A stretch of 64,000 nucleotides of DNA from an uncultured Erythrobacter sp. (GTDB lineage Bacteria > Pseudomonadota > Alphaproteobacteria > Sphingomonadales > Sphingomonadaceae). The stretch lies in contig CANLZP010000003.1 of assembly GCA_947495695.1 (NCBI GenBank), positions 186,001 through 250,000 on the forward strand, written 5' to 3'. The notes under the pieces are model-generated. The model did no database searches, was not told the DNA's origin, and saw only the letters and a program-made list of their open reading frames with translations. A program made the position numbers and the translations under genes. Shown here one piece after another: positions 1 through 9,683 of the stretch (position 1 is the first letter of the stretch; each line of letters opens with the position of its first letter).

Positions 1-1
1 G

Positions 2-112
2 CTGCTGCAAATACCCATCCTGCTCGCAACTTTGTTTGCGGGTCCATTGGGTTTGGGCATCTGGCTGCTGCTGCGCGAACCGGCAGCAAGGCGTTCGGGC
101 CGGTTTGAATAG
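2..112 (+). CDS. C-terminal end of an ABA4-like (DUF4281) membrane protein, partial
   Basis: The reading frame enters from the left edge and ends at TAG 110-112, leaving 36 residues of a C-terminus. They form one hydrophobic segment with the motif LFAGPLGLGIWLLLR followed by a short basic tail. This resembles the last transmembrane helix of ABA4-like/DUF4281 proteins, whose ends carry a similar FGPxGLLxYLLLR pattern. The family assignment rests on this short segment only. The next gene starts 74 bases downstream on the same strand, so a shared transcript is possible. Confidence 0.5.
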   Translation: MLQIPILLATLFAGPLGLGIWLLLREPAARRSGRFE

Positions 113-185
113 CGCAAAGCGTTGGACCCACGGGCTGCAAAATGCTTAACCTCTGCACCAAGTAAAAAGCGGAGAGATTGTATCC

Positions 186-1748
186 ATGCCCAACGGTTCC
201 CATCACGACTTCATCACCTTTGACGACATTCTAAAGTTTTGGGCGGCCGAGCGGCCCAATACCGTGGCCGTGGAACAGGAAGACAGGGTCACAACTTTTG
301 CCGAGACCGAGCTGTTGACCCGGCAGCTGATCGCTTTGTTGCAGGCGCATGGCGTTGGCAAAGGGGACCGGATCGCCTGGTTGGGCAAGAATTCTGACCG
401 GCATTGCTTGCTGTATATGGCAGCAGCGCGGATGGGCGCGGTGATGGTGCCAATCGGCTGGCGGCTGGCTCCGCCTGAAATCGCCTATATCCTCAGCGAT
501 ACCGAGGCAATACTGGTGTTCGCTGGCGAAGAATTTGTCGACACAGCGCTGCAATTGGCGGGTGAGATACCGTCAAAGCCTGGCGTGATCGAAGCGTCGA
601 TGGCGGTGCGCGATGCTAGCGCGATGGAGCCCGCAGAGTATGAGCCGCCGCACCAGGATGATCCGGTTCTGCAGCTTTACACCTCGGGCACGACGGGCAA
701 CCCCAAGGGGGTGCAATTATCGAATGCCAATCTGTTCGTCCTGCGCAACCTTGGCAATGAGGCAGGGGTAGAATGGAACCAGTTCGATCCGGATGATTGT
801 GTATATTTTGCAATGCCTTGCGCCCATATCGGCGGCACCGGATTGATCAATAACTCCATCGCCAATGGCGTGCGCTGCCGGATTGATGCCGAGTTCACCC
901 CACTTGGCGCTTTGGAAGCGATTGAAGCAGACGCGACGCATATGTTCATCGTGCCGGCCGCTTTGCAGATGGTGGTTCAGCATCCCAAGGCATCCGACAC
1001 CGACTTCAGCAAGTTGAAATATCTGATGTATGGCGCTGCTCCCATGCCGCTGGAGCTGCTGAAGGAAGCGGTCAAAACCATGCCAAACGCTGGCTTTGTT
1101 CAACTGTATGGGATGACCGAGACCACCGGAACTGTCACCGCATTGGCGCCAGAAGATCATTCGACCGATGGCAACAAACGGATGCGGTCAGCGGGCAGAG
1201 CCGTGCCGGGCGCTGAAATTCAGATCAGAGGACCTGATAATACAGAGCTTCCGCTGGGAGAAATTGGCGAAGTTTGCATCAAATCGCCTTCAAACACTGC
1301 GGGTTATTGGAAACTTGCCGAAGCGACCGCCAGTACAATCGATGCCGAAGGCTGGGTCCATACCGGGGACGCGGCGATCATGGACGAAGATGGCTTTGTC
1401 TACATCCAGGACCGCATCAAAGACATGATCATCAGCGGCGGAGAGAATGTCTACCCAGCCGAGGTCGAGAGCGCGATTTATGGCCATCCAGCGATTGCCG
1501 AGGTGGCGGTTATCGGTATCCCGAGCGAGAAATGGGGCGAGGAGGTAAAAGCCTGCATCGTGTGCAAGCCAGGCCATGACCTCGATCCGAACGAAGTGAT
1601 TGCCTATACTCGCGAGCGGGTTGCCGCTTTCAAGGCGCCCAAAACCATTGATATTATTCCGGAAATGCCGCGCAACGCCTCTGGCAAAATCCTCCGCCGC
1701 CAATTGCGCGATCCCTATTGGGAAGGGCAAGAGCGGCAGGTCAGCTGA
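186..1748 (+). CDS. AMP-dependent acyl-CoA synthetase/ligase
   Basis: A 520-residue member of the ANL (adenylate-forming) superfamily, expected to activate a carboxylic acid with ATP and join it to coenzyme A. The phosphate-binding loop TSGTTGNPKG lies at residues 166-175, the YGMTET motif near 308, the HTGD motif near 396 and the hinge/C-terminal GGENVYP motif near 418. The catalytic lysine of the C-terminal PRNASGKILRR motif is about residue 501. Length and motif order are normal for fatty-acyl or aryl-CoA ligases. The acid specificity cannot be read from the sequence. An AGCGGAGAG-type ribosome site precedes the ATG. The methyltransferase gene begins one base after the stop, so the two are probably cotranscribed. 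Confidence 0.93.
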   Translation: MPNGSHHDFITFDDILKFWAAERPNTVAVEQEDRVTTFAETELLTRQLIALLQAHGVGKGDRIAWLGKNSDRHCLLYMAAARMGAVMVPIGWRLAPPEIAYILSDTEAILVFAGEEFVDTALQLAGEIPSKPGVIEASMAVRDASAMEPAEYEPPHQDDPVLQLYTSGTTGNPKGVQLSNANLFVLRNLGNEAGVEWNQFDPDDCVYFAMPCAHIGGTGLINNSIANGVRCRIDAEFTPLGALEAIEADATHMFIVPAALQMVVQHPKASDTDFSKLKYLMYGAAPMPLELLKEAVKTMPNAGFVQLYGMTETTGTVTALAPEDHSTDGNKRMRSAGRAVPGAEIQIRGPDNTELPLGEIGEVCIKSPSNTAGYWKLAEATASTIDAEGWVHTGDAAIMDEDGFVYIQDRIKDMIISGGENVYPAEVESAIYGHPAIAEVAVIGIPSEKWGEEVKACIVCKPGHDLDPNEVIAYTRERVAAFKAPKTIDIIPEMPRNASGKILRRQLRDPYWEGQERQVS

Positions 1749-1749
1749 T

Positions 1750-2349
1750 GTGAAGCGTCACGCGCCTGCAACGCTGCGCAATCGTGTTGCGATTGCAGAT
1801 GTGCTGGCCAAGGAGCTGCCTGAGCAAGGCCAGGTGCTGGAAATCGCCAGCGGATCGGGCGAGCATGCTGTATTCTTTGCAGCATGTTTTCCGCAAATAC
1901 TCTGGCAGCCAAGCGATCCAGACAGCCAAGCGCTTGCCTCGATTGCAGAATATCGGGCCGAATATGCTGGCGCAAATCTGGCCGCACCTGTTGCATTGGA
2001 TGCCGCGCGACCTGACGGCTGGCCAATATCGCAAGCTGACGCAATATTGTGCTGCAACATGGTCCACATCAGCCCGTGGGAAGCGACGGTCGGGCTGTTT
2101 CATGGCGCTGCTGCACTGAATGGCGGGCGCAGGCCAGCGGTCTTGCTTTACGGTCCATATTTCGAACGCGATGTCGAACCCGCTCCATCCAATCTGGCCT
2201 TTGATGAGAGCCTGCGCGCACGCGATGACAGATGGGGGATCCGCGATCTGGAGGATGTGGACCACTTGGCTCGGCAATGCGGCTTTCATTGCACGGCGCG
2301 GCACGTCATGCCGGCCAACAATGTGCTGATCAGCTATCGCGGCGGCTGA
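1750..2349 (+). CDS. DUF938 family class I SAM-dependent methyltransferase-like protein
   Basis: About 199 residues from a GTG start placed one base after the upstream stop codon; a purine-rich GGCAGG stretch lies at a suitable distance. The frame stays open far upstream, but that part overlaps the ligase gene. SAM-binding motif I appears as LEIASGSGEH at residues 30-39. The family-typical CCNMVHISPW segment follows near 97, then LLYGPYF and PSNLAFDESLRARD. These are hallmarks of the DUF938 family, whose substrate is unknown to me. The tight coupling with the acyl-CoA ligase hints at shared regulation but does not identify a reaction. Confidence 0.85.
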   Translation: MKRHAPATLRNRVAIADVLAKELPEQGQVLEIASGSGEHAVFFAACFPQILWQPSDPDSQALASIAEYRAEYAGANLAAPVALDAARPDGWPISQADAILCCNMVHISPWEATVGLFHGAAALNGGRRPAVLLYGPYFERDVEPAPSNLAFDESLRARDDRWGIRDLEDVDHLARQCGFHCTARHVMPANNVLISYRGG

Positions 2350-2415
2350 TCGAGCTTACCAAGTAGGACCGCCCATGCAAAAAGGGTCCGCCATCATGGC
2401 GAGCCCTGTTTAAGC

Positions 2416-2434
2416 GTCTCAAATAGCTTGAGAC
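2416..2434. repeat. Perfect 7-bp inverted repeat just beyond the entericidin stop
   Basis: GTCTCAA at 2416-2422 and TTGAGAC at 2428-2434 form a 7-bp stem with a 5-nt loop. It directly abuts the stop codon of the minus-strand entericidin gene and lies about 65 bases after the plus-strand methyltransferase stop. No T-run follows on either strand, so it is not a classical intrinsic terminator. It may protect the 3' end of the small lipoprotein message. Confidence 0.4.
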
Positions 2435-2563
2435 TTAGGTTTCTTCATCAACAGCGTCTGCTGCTGAGTTAAGGTCGTCGCCTACGCCGCGAACGGTGTT
2501 ACAAGCAGCGGTAGAAACGGTCATTACGGCCAGTGCGGCTACGATCATTGTCTTGCGAATCAT
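2435..2563 (-). CDS. Entericidin-type small lipoprotein
   Basis: A 42-residue ORF. It begins MIRK, has a hydrophobic signal segment, and carries a lipobox ending in TAAC with the lipidated cysteine at residue 21. A 21-residue mature part follows, with the pattern NTVRGVGDDLNSAADAVDE. This NTxxGxGxDxxxxG/A layout is characteristic of entericidin A/B family lipoproteins, small membrane-anchored peptides of the EcnAB type. A GGAAAC-type ribosome site lies upstream of the ATG. There is no second, paired entericidin gene here, so calling it toxin or antidote would be speculation. Confidence 0.85.
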   Translation of the reverse strand: MIRKTMIVAALAVMTVSTAACNTVRGVGDDLNSAADAVDEET

Positions 2564-2618
2564 GGTGCGTTTCCTTTGTTTGACTGCACTAACTACGCAT
2601 TACAGCGGTGATTGGTTC

Positions 2619-3536
2619 CTAAGCAGCATCTCCAACAGGCTTGGCTTCGGCTTGCTGCATCAACTTTCTCTCGCGCCATGCGATCAACAATCCGGCCGAA
2701 ATGGTCAGAGGCGCGCCGATCCACAGCATGCTGGTAGGATTGGTTGAGAAGATGATCGCTCCATAGACCGTAGCCCACAGCAATGACGTATAATCCATCA
2801 CAATGATCACAGCTGCAGAACCAAATCTCAGCGACGTGGTCAGCAGGATTTGCCCCAATGCGCCAAAGCCTGCCATCGCAAGAATGATCAACCAAGTCTG
2901 GCTGTCATGACCCTGAATAACAAAGGGCAGAACCAAACCCATCAACGGCGTGGTGATCAGCGTGAACCAGAACACGATGGTCCAGGGACTTTCGCTCTTG
3001 TTCAAATCCTGAATTTGGAACGAGATCACCGCCACCAAAAATGCCGCAATCAGGCCTATGGCGGCTCCAAACGGGTCAACCACACCGGATCCCCCAGGTT
3101 GTGTAATCAGCAAAACGCCCGCAAAACCCAAGATCACAGCGCCCCACCGATATTTACCCACTTTTTCGCCAAACAGGACGACAGACAGCATCACGGCAAA
3201 AAATGGGGTGGCAAAACTGATCGCTGTCGCCTCGGCCAGCGGCAATATGGTGACCGCGCCATACACAAAGAACATGCCGGTAATGCCTGTGATCGCGCGG
3301 CGAAAATGCGCACCAAAACGTGTGGTTTTGGTCTGAGCCAATCGGCCGGTGACGAGCAAAATGCAGGTTACCGCGATCAAGGTAAGAGCCTGTCGCCAGA
3401 ATATCAGTTCAGCCAGATGAACGCCCATAGTTCCGGCCAGCTTCACCAACATGGCCATGGTCGCCAGTGTGCCTGCGGTTAGCAAGCGAACCCCAAGAGC
3501 AAGCATAGGGCGGGGGCGGGCGACAGATCCATCCAT
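2619..3536 (-). CDS. EamA/DMT-superfamily transporter
   Basis: About 305 residues from the ATG at 3536; a TTG 36 bases further upstream would add 12 residues. The protein is almost entirely hydrophobic, with ten predicted transmembrane stretches arranged as two repeats of five. Each half carries an EamA signature: the first has ILPLAEATAISFATPFFAV, the second FGSAAVIIVMDYTSLLWA. It ends in a basic, cytoplasmic-looking tail. Such drug/metabolite transporters export small metabolites or amino acids; the substrate is not predictable. Immediate neighbours give no pathway context. Confidence 0.88.
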   Translation of the reverse strand: MDGSVARPRPMLALGVRLLTAGTLATMAMLVKLAGTMGVHLAELIFWRQALTLIAVTCILLVTGRLAQTKTTRFGAHFRRAITGITGMFFVYGAVTILPLAEATAISFATPFFAVMLSVVLFGEKVGKYRWGAVILGFAGVLLITQPGGSGVVDPFGAAIGLIAAFLVAVISFQIQDLNKSESPWTIVFWFTLITTPLMGLVLPFVIQGHDSQTWLIILAMAGFGALGQILLTTSLRFGSAAVIIVMDYTSLLWATVYGAIIFSTNPTSMLWIGAPLTISAGLLIAWRERKLMQQAEAKPVGDAA

Positions 3537-3602
3537 GGAATGCGCGTCTAAACAGGCTGGAGATTTGCGCAAGCGAGGCGAGCAACTATATGCGCAGGCC
3601 TG

Positions 3603-3839
3603 ATGCTAGATTCGCTCCATGATCTGATGTTTGCCAGCGATGCAAAATTGGTCACCCTAATCGGGGTAGGGTTTTTTGTGGTGGCCGGATTTGCGCTGTG
3701 GATGGAAAGCCGCCGGTCTAAGCGGGATCAAATCGAGCGCGTGGGCTGGGTCCCGTGGACCGGTGTATTTCTAGGATGCGCAATTATTGGCGGCGGCATG
3801 CTGTCGATGAGCGTGCCGGCATTGCTGAGCAACTCCTAG
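3603..3839 (+). CDS. Small two-helix membrane protein of unknown function
   Basis: A 78-residue ORF with two hydrophobic helices (about residues 17-34 and 50-70). They are separated by a basic loop containing ESRRSKRDQIERVGW, giving a topology with a charged cytoplasmic hairpin. It starts 66 bases from the likely transporter start on the opposite strand and ends 7 bases before the convergent cpaF-like gene. I do not recognise the family. The fit between its neighbours and its coherent hydropathy support a real gene. Confidence 0.6.
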   Translation: MLDSLHDLMFASDAKLVTLIGVGFFVVAGFALWMESRRSKRDQIERVGWVPWTGVFLGCAIIGGGMLSMSVPALLSNS

Positions 3840-3846
3840 CGCTTAA

Positions 3847-5409
<1,563 letters not shown>

Positions 5410-5495
5410 TCTAGATCCCCACGCACAAAAACTTCATTGGTCTCTTCGCCGAAATATGACGAAGGACGCCTCACGAAGTTTGGTGAATAAAGTGG

Positions 5496-5520
5496 AAACC
5501 TTATTTTTTTCCTAAGGTTT
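5496..5520. repeat. 8-bp inverted repeat upstream of cpaF
   Basis: AAACCTTA at 5496-5503 and TAAGGTTT at 5513-5520 are perfect inverted copies around a T-rich 9-nt spacer. The element sits 87 bases upstream of the cpaF start and 129 bases beyond the glycosyltransferase stop. It could be a weak 3' hairpin for the glycosyltransferase operon or a regulator site for cpaF. No T-run follows the stem on the minus strand. Confidence 0.4.
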
Positions 5521-5648
5521 TGGGGGATCTTTGGGTGCTGAGAGAATAGTCTTGCGCGCCTGTGGCTCACGATAGATGACGAACGAACCCAATGCGGCCC
5601 GATTTGGCAAAGGCAATTGCGATCAATCTGAGCGGTAACCTTGTCCTG

Positions 5649-6755
5649 TTACCTGCCCGCTTGCGCCAAGCCGATAATGCGGCCCGCAACGGTTTCCCAG
5701 CTGTAATGCAAAGCGATGGCGGCACGGGCTTTTGCGACAAAATCTTGGCGTTTCTGTCCATCCCAGCTGTGGATGTCCAAGATTTTTCTGGCCCATGCGT
5801 CAGCATCCTCGCTGGGCACGTGAAACCCGGTCTCCCCGTTGATAACCGCATCGCGTAAGCCGCTATGGTTGGCGGCTATTACAATCCCTCCGGCTGCAGC
5901 AGCCTCCAATGCGACGAGACCAAACCCTTCAAAGTCCTTTTGCGGGGTTTCGATATTGGGCATGATCACGCAGTCGGCGTGAGCATAGGCGCGATCAAGG
6001 GCGGTTCGATTGAGCGCGCCGAGATATTCGACTTGAGGGTGTTCGATGACCCAGGCCTCTGACGCATCCCAACCTGTACCTGCAATTTTGAGCACTGTTC
6101 CGTCGGGTAGGAGGTCCAAGACGTTTTTGACAAACCAGGCGCAGCCTTTGCGCTCAACTAATCGCCCCGCGAACAACAGCTCAAGGCCCGCACCGTTTGC
6201 GGGGGAAGGAGAGTAATCCGACTGCAGCTGCGTTGCGAGCGGAATAACCCTGGATGCGGTCCATCCGGTTTCCTTCATAACGTCAGCTGTGGCGCGTGAA
6301 TTGGCGAATGCCAGCGTCTTGCGCATCAAACGCGACCCGATGCGCTGATAGGCCCCATACAGCTTGGCATTGAGACCTGGGCGGCGATGGTAGGATGTAT
6401 CGGTGCCATGCGCAGCAATCAGCAGTTTCCCGCGAAAACCGAACAGCTTGAGCAACAAGCCGATCGGCCAGATTGCCATGTCACCCAGAACAATCGCGTC
6501 TGGCTTGCGGTCCAAGCCCCAGTAACGTCGCAGCACTGTCAGCGGAAACAGCAGCAAGGCAATGGCGTTAGGCGGCATACCGTTGTCGCGGCCGGGCAGA
6601 GCAATCACCGAAACGTCAGTCTGCTCTGCCAAAGCGCTGGCGACATTGACAGACCAGGTCTCCATTCCGCCTACGGCGGGCGCCCACTTGCGCGTGATGA
6701 GAAGCACACTGCCGTTCTTGCCCGTTACGCTATTGGATGTTTTTTGCTGGTCCAT
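5649..6755 (-). CDS. GT4-family (GT-B fold) glycosyltransferase
   Basis: A 368-residue retaining glycosyltransferase. The N-terminal acceptor domain starts after an ITRKWAPAVGGMETW segment typical of GT4 proteins. The C-terminal half has LFAGRLVERKGC, the nucleotide-sugar region, and the E-x7-E motif within EGFGLVALEAAAAGG. It should transfer a sugar from a nucleotide donor in the cytoplasm; donor and acceptor are unknown. It is the last gene of a three-gene minus-strand operon: the upstream membrane glycosyltransferase ends one base before this start. A lipid-linked or surface glycan role is likely from this context. Confidence 0.88.
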   Translation of the reverse strand: MDQQKTSNSVTGKNGSVLLITRKWAPAVGGMETWSVNVASALAEQTDVSVIALPGRDNGMPPNAIALLLFPLTVLRRYWGLDRKPDAIVLGDMAIWPIGLLLKLFGFRGKLLIAAHGTDTSYHRRPGLNAKLYGAYQRIGSRLMRKTLAFANSRATADVMKETGWTASRVIPLATQLQSDYSPSPANGAGLELLFAGRLVERKGCAWFVKNVLDLLPDGTVLKIAGTGWDASEAWVIEHPQVEYLGALNRTALDRAYAHADCVIMPNIETPQKDFEGFGLVALEAAAAGGIVIAANHSGLRDAVINGETGFHVPSEDADAWARKILDIHSWDGQKRQDFVAKARAAIALHYSWETVAGRIIGLAQAGR

Positions 6756-6756
6756 A

Positions 6757-8403
6757 TCAATAGTTGGTGAACAGCCATCCCGTCGGGAAGGGCGTTGTGG
6801 GAACGGCGATATTGTCGCCCCAGCGAAGGGTAGAGCCAGCTTTATCGACCGGACCGATCAAGATTGTGCCACGGCGCAAGTCGATTGTGTCTCCTGCAAT
6901 ATACTGACGCCCATCAATGGTAAGTGTGGCACCTTCCAACGTGTAAAGACCCGGTATTTCTATTTGGACTTCGCGCTCGGCTTGGCTGGCTTGAAGATTT
7001 TTGCCAGCCACAAAGACGCGGCCCCAATGCTGGATGTAATTTTCACTCAGCGCCTTGGCATCTTCAACCAGCAAAGCTTGCTCATCACTTGCGTCTGGTG
7101 CCAGATTTTCCAATGCGTAGCCGTGCCGAAACAGCATAGGTGCTGGGGCGGCGCTCATAGCGTAGCGATAGATCGGCTCTCCCCTTTTACGGTACCCGGC
7201 AAGTGCCCACCCAGATGCGAAATGGCTAACTGCTCTGGGCAAGGCCGGTTCGAAAGCAACATCATCGATATAATGCACTGGCTCAGGGAAAATCTCGGCA
7301 ATGCCAGCAAGCACAACGCGCTGTTGTTCCAGGAATTTTCGATCCTCAATCACGCTCATCACGACGGCACCGATAAATATCACAGACAATACAAGCGGAT
7401 AAGCATATCGCTTCAACAATGCCTGCACCCCAAATGCGCCAGCAATTGCAACAGGCGGCAGGATGAAGGCGAAGAAATAAGGGTAGGCATTGCGATAGAT
7501 TGCGACGGACAAGATCGGCAAAATGAGCCCTATGATGAGCCATCCGGGAGCGGCGATTTTGCCCTTAAAGGCGCTCCAGGCTGCAATTGCTATAATGCCT
7601 GAAAAGACTGGCGCCATTGCAATTTGAAGCAGCAGAAATTGGCCTTGTGGGAACAGGCCGGCATTGAACATTCTGTCAGCAGACGACTGCAGCACTCGCG
7701 TTACGCTGGCGGTAACCGATGATGGCAGAACCATGATCGTTATCGCAAGAACAACAGCCACCAGACCCGCTGTTGCAACGGCCCAGCGCCAATTGTGAAG
7801 CTCGCCAAAACGCCATGCGACCAGCGCCGCCAACGCCGGTGCGTACAGCGCGCTTTTCACCGTCGCTACGAATGCAATGGCCGATAGAAAAACGGCGAAT
7901 GCAAGCGCCCAGTAACGGCTCTGCATTGCAATCAAGGACCACATGGCAAGGGTAAGGAGAAAAGCAGCAATGATGTCTGCGCGCAGGGCGAAACTATGGG
8001 TAAAGACATAACCTGCGCCCAGCCATGACAGGGCCGCGATTGCTGCTGAAAACGGATCTGTTAACCGGCGGGCGCAATCCCAAATCAAGAATGCGGTAAG
8101 CCCTCCCAAGGGGAAGAGCATCAATCTGATCGCGATGACCTGATTTATTGAGTCTGGGACGAGGCTTGGGACCCACCTGAACAAGAAGACATGCGGAGTT
8201 TGCAGCCACTGAACATACTCGCCCCGAAGCTTGGCATGGATTTGGCTGAGATGAAAAAACTCGTCCCAATTAATGCTTTTCGAAAAGACCAGTTCAAGCT
8301 GAAGCATCACCAATGCAACTGCGACTAGAGCGGTCCAGCTTAGTGCGGATTTGGAAGTGATCCCTGTCATATTTGCGGAGCTCTCGGGAGGGGAGGCTTG
8401 CAT
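6757..8403 (-). CDS. GT-C (GT39/PMT-like) integral membrane glycosyltransferase
   Basis: A 548-residue protein with an N-terminal helix followed by a periplasmic loop containing SINWDEFFHLSQ. An acidic pair early in the first loop (here DE) is characteristic of GT-C enzymes that use polyprenyl-phosphate sugars. About ten further hydrophobic helices follow up to around residue 355, and then a roughly 190-residue soluble periplasmic C-terminal domain. It starts three bases after the DPM1-like gene ends. That upstream enzyme would make the lipid-linked sugar donor and this one would use it on the periplasmic side. The acceptor is unknown. Confidence 0.78.
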   Translation of the reverse strand: MQASPPESSANMTGITSKSALSWTALVAVALVMLQLELVFSKSINWDEFFHLSQIHAKLRGEYVQWLQTPHVFLFRWVPSLVPDSINQVIAIRLMLFPLGGLTAFLIWDCARRLTDPFSAAIAALSWLGAGYVFTHSFALRADIIAAFLLTLAMWSLIAMQSRYWALAFAVFLSAIAFVATVKSALYAPALAALVAWRFGELHNWRWAVATAGLVAVVLAITIMVLPSSVTASVTRVLQSSADRMFNAGLFPQGQFLLLQIAMAPVFSGIIAIAAWSAFKGKIAAPGWLIIGLILPILSVAIYRNAYPYFFAFILPPVAIAGAFGVQALLKRYAYPLVLSVIFIGAVVMSVIEDRKFLEQQRVVLAGIAEIFPEPVHYIDDVAFEPALPRAVSHFASGWALAGYRKRGEPIYRYAMSAAPAPMLFRHGYALENLAPDASDEQALLVEDAKALSENYIQHWGRVFVAGKNLQASQAEREVQIEIPGLYTLEGATLTIDGRQYIAGDTIDLRRGTILIGPVDKAGSTLRWGDNIAVPTTPFPTGWLFTNY

Positions 8404-8406
8404 GAA

Positions 8407-9411
8407 TCAGTCGGCCTTGTCGTGTGCCTGAGCCGAGCTATCGCCCGATTTCCGTGGAGCGTCTGCGTCGATCTTCTCTTTCAAGATTCGAATCTCGTTG
8501 AGGCTGGCTTCGATCAATTTCCGATTGGCGGCCACCAGGTCTGCCAATATCCCAAGGATGGCAATCAAGGTGCCAAGGATCAGCAATGCGCCGCCGATGA
8601 CCAAGGATTGAATATGGCCGTCGCCTTGTCCGGAAATAAAGAAATACAAGAACCGGATCATCGGCGTCAGCCCGACCAATGCGATCAGCGCGCCACCAAA
8701 GAAGAACACCCGCAGCGGGTTGTGCGTGGTATAGGCCCGCGCAATTGTAATGCCGGTGTTGATGATGAAGCGCGGAATCGAATTGAACAGGCGCGAGGGC
8801 CGTTCGGTCGCATTGGTCCGCACCGGCACGCTGGTGATCGCCAAACGCTTGCGACCCGCCTGGATCAGCATGTCGGTCGTATAGCTAAAATCGGTGGTGA
8901 TGTTGAGCTGCTGTGCTGCGCTTCGGCTGAACGCGCGGAACCCGCTTACCGCATCGGTTACGTCTGTCCGTGACAATCGGCGCACCACATAACTGCCCAG
9001 CCTTTGCAACCGGCGCTTGACCGGACCAAAATGTTCATTGTTGGCAACACCCCGGTCGCCAATCACAATATCGGCATCATGGGCAATGATTGGCTTTACC
9101 AAGGCAACAATGTCCTGGCCTTCATACTGGCCGTCAGCATCCGTGTTGACGATGATGTCTGCACCGGCATCCAGTGCCGCTGCCACGCCTGTCCTGAAAG
9201 CTTGAGCCAGGCCGCGATTGCGACGATGGCTAATAATGTGATCGACACCGCAGCTTTTCGCCACGGCCACAGTGTCGTCCGAGCTGCCGTCATCGATAAT
9301 CAGCAATTCAATTGTATCGACGCCATCTATCGAGCGCGGCAGACGAGCAATTGTACTTGCAAGACTGTCACCCTCGTTCAGACAAGGAATCTGGATCACT
9401 AGCTTGGTCAT
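8407..9411 (-). CDS. GT2-family glycosyltransferase, DPM1/ArnC-like
   Basis: A 334-residue inverting glycosyltransferase. The catalytic domain shows IPCLNEGDSL near the N-terminus, LLIIDDGSSDDT around residues 36-47 and the metal-binding NTDADGQY near 89-96. A DVTDAVSGFRAF segment like that of polyprenyl-phosphate mannosyl- or glucosyltransferases follows. Two C-terminal transmembrane helices and a terminal charged coiled segment (residues about 290-325) anchor it to the membrane. It is the first gene of the GT2/GT-C/GT4 operon and probably makes a polyprenyl-phosphate sugar. The sugar identity cannot be inferred. Confidence 0.9.
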   Translation of the reverse strand: MTKLVIQIPCLNEGDSLASTIARLPRSIDGVDTIELLIIDDGSSDDTVAVAKSCGVDHIISHRRNRGLAQAFRTGVAAALDAGADIIVNTDADGQYEGQDIVALVKPIIAHDADIVIGDRGVANNEHFGPVKRRLQRLGSYVVRRLSRTDVTDAVSGFRAFSRSAAQQLNITTDFSYTTDMLIQAGRKRLAITSVPVRTNATERPSRLFNSIPRFIINTGITIARAYTTHNPLRVFFFGGALIALVGLTPMIRFLYFFISGQGDGHIQSLVIGGALLILGTLIAILGILADLVAANRKLIEASLNEIRILKEKIDADAPRKSGDSSAQAHDKAD

Positions 9412-9629
9412 GAAATCGAATTGCCCCCGAACATTCCCGTCTGCCTAATCAGCGAATATAAATTATGCGTTAACCATAACCAAGCCCGCTTGCGGTTGCA
9501 TATCAACTGAGCAAAGCGTTTGATAGCGTGCTGCTGGATTGTGCAGAATGTATCGCCTGAAACAGTTCGTGCTCAAAAGAGCGTTTAAGTCGTCGCGATA
9601 TGGCGCTAGAGGCAAGCTTGCATTCAGAT

Positions 9630-9651
9630 GCCTCTCGATATCGGCAGAGGC
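9630..9651 (+). other. Stem-loop in the glmS leader
   Basis: GCCTCT at 9630-9635 pairs with AGAGGC at 9646-9651, 32 bases before the glmS start, in a 272-base intergenic stretch without a convincing gene. No glmS ribozyme core is visible, as expected outside Firmicutes. The hairpin could influence mRNA stability or small-RNA control, but nothing more can be shown here. The rest of the intergenic region holds the divergent promoters. Confidence 0.3.
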
Positions 9652-9683
9652 CTTTCGAAATATAGTTCAGGTCGGGACGGCGC

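Noticed and set aside
6562..7602. 346-residue frame opposite the GT-C glycosyltransferase
   Set aside because: No domain is recognisable; the opposite strand encodes a coherent membrane protein in a tight operon.
9412..9683. glmS ribozyme or riboswitch in the leader
   Set aside because: No ribozyme core or conserved riboswitch elements are visible; only a 6-bp hairpin is present.
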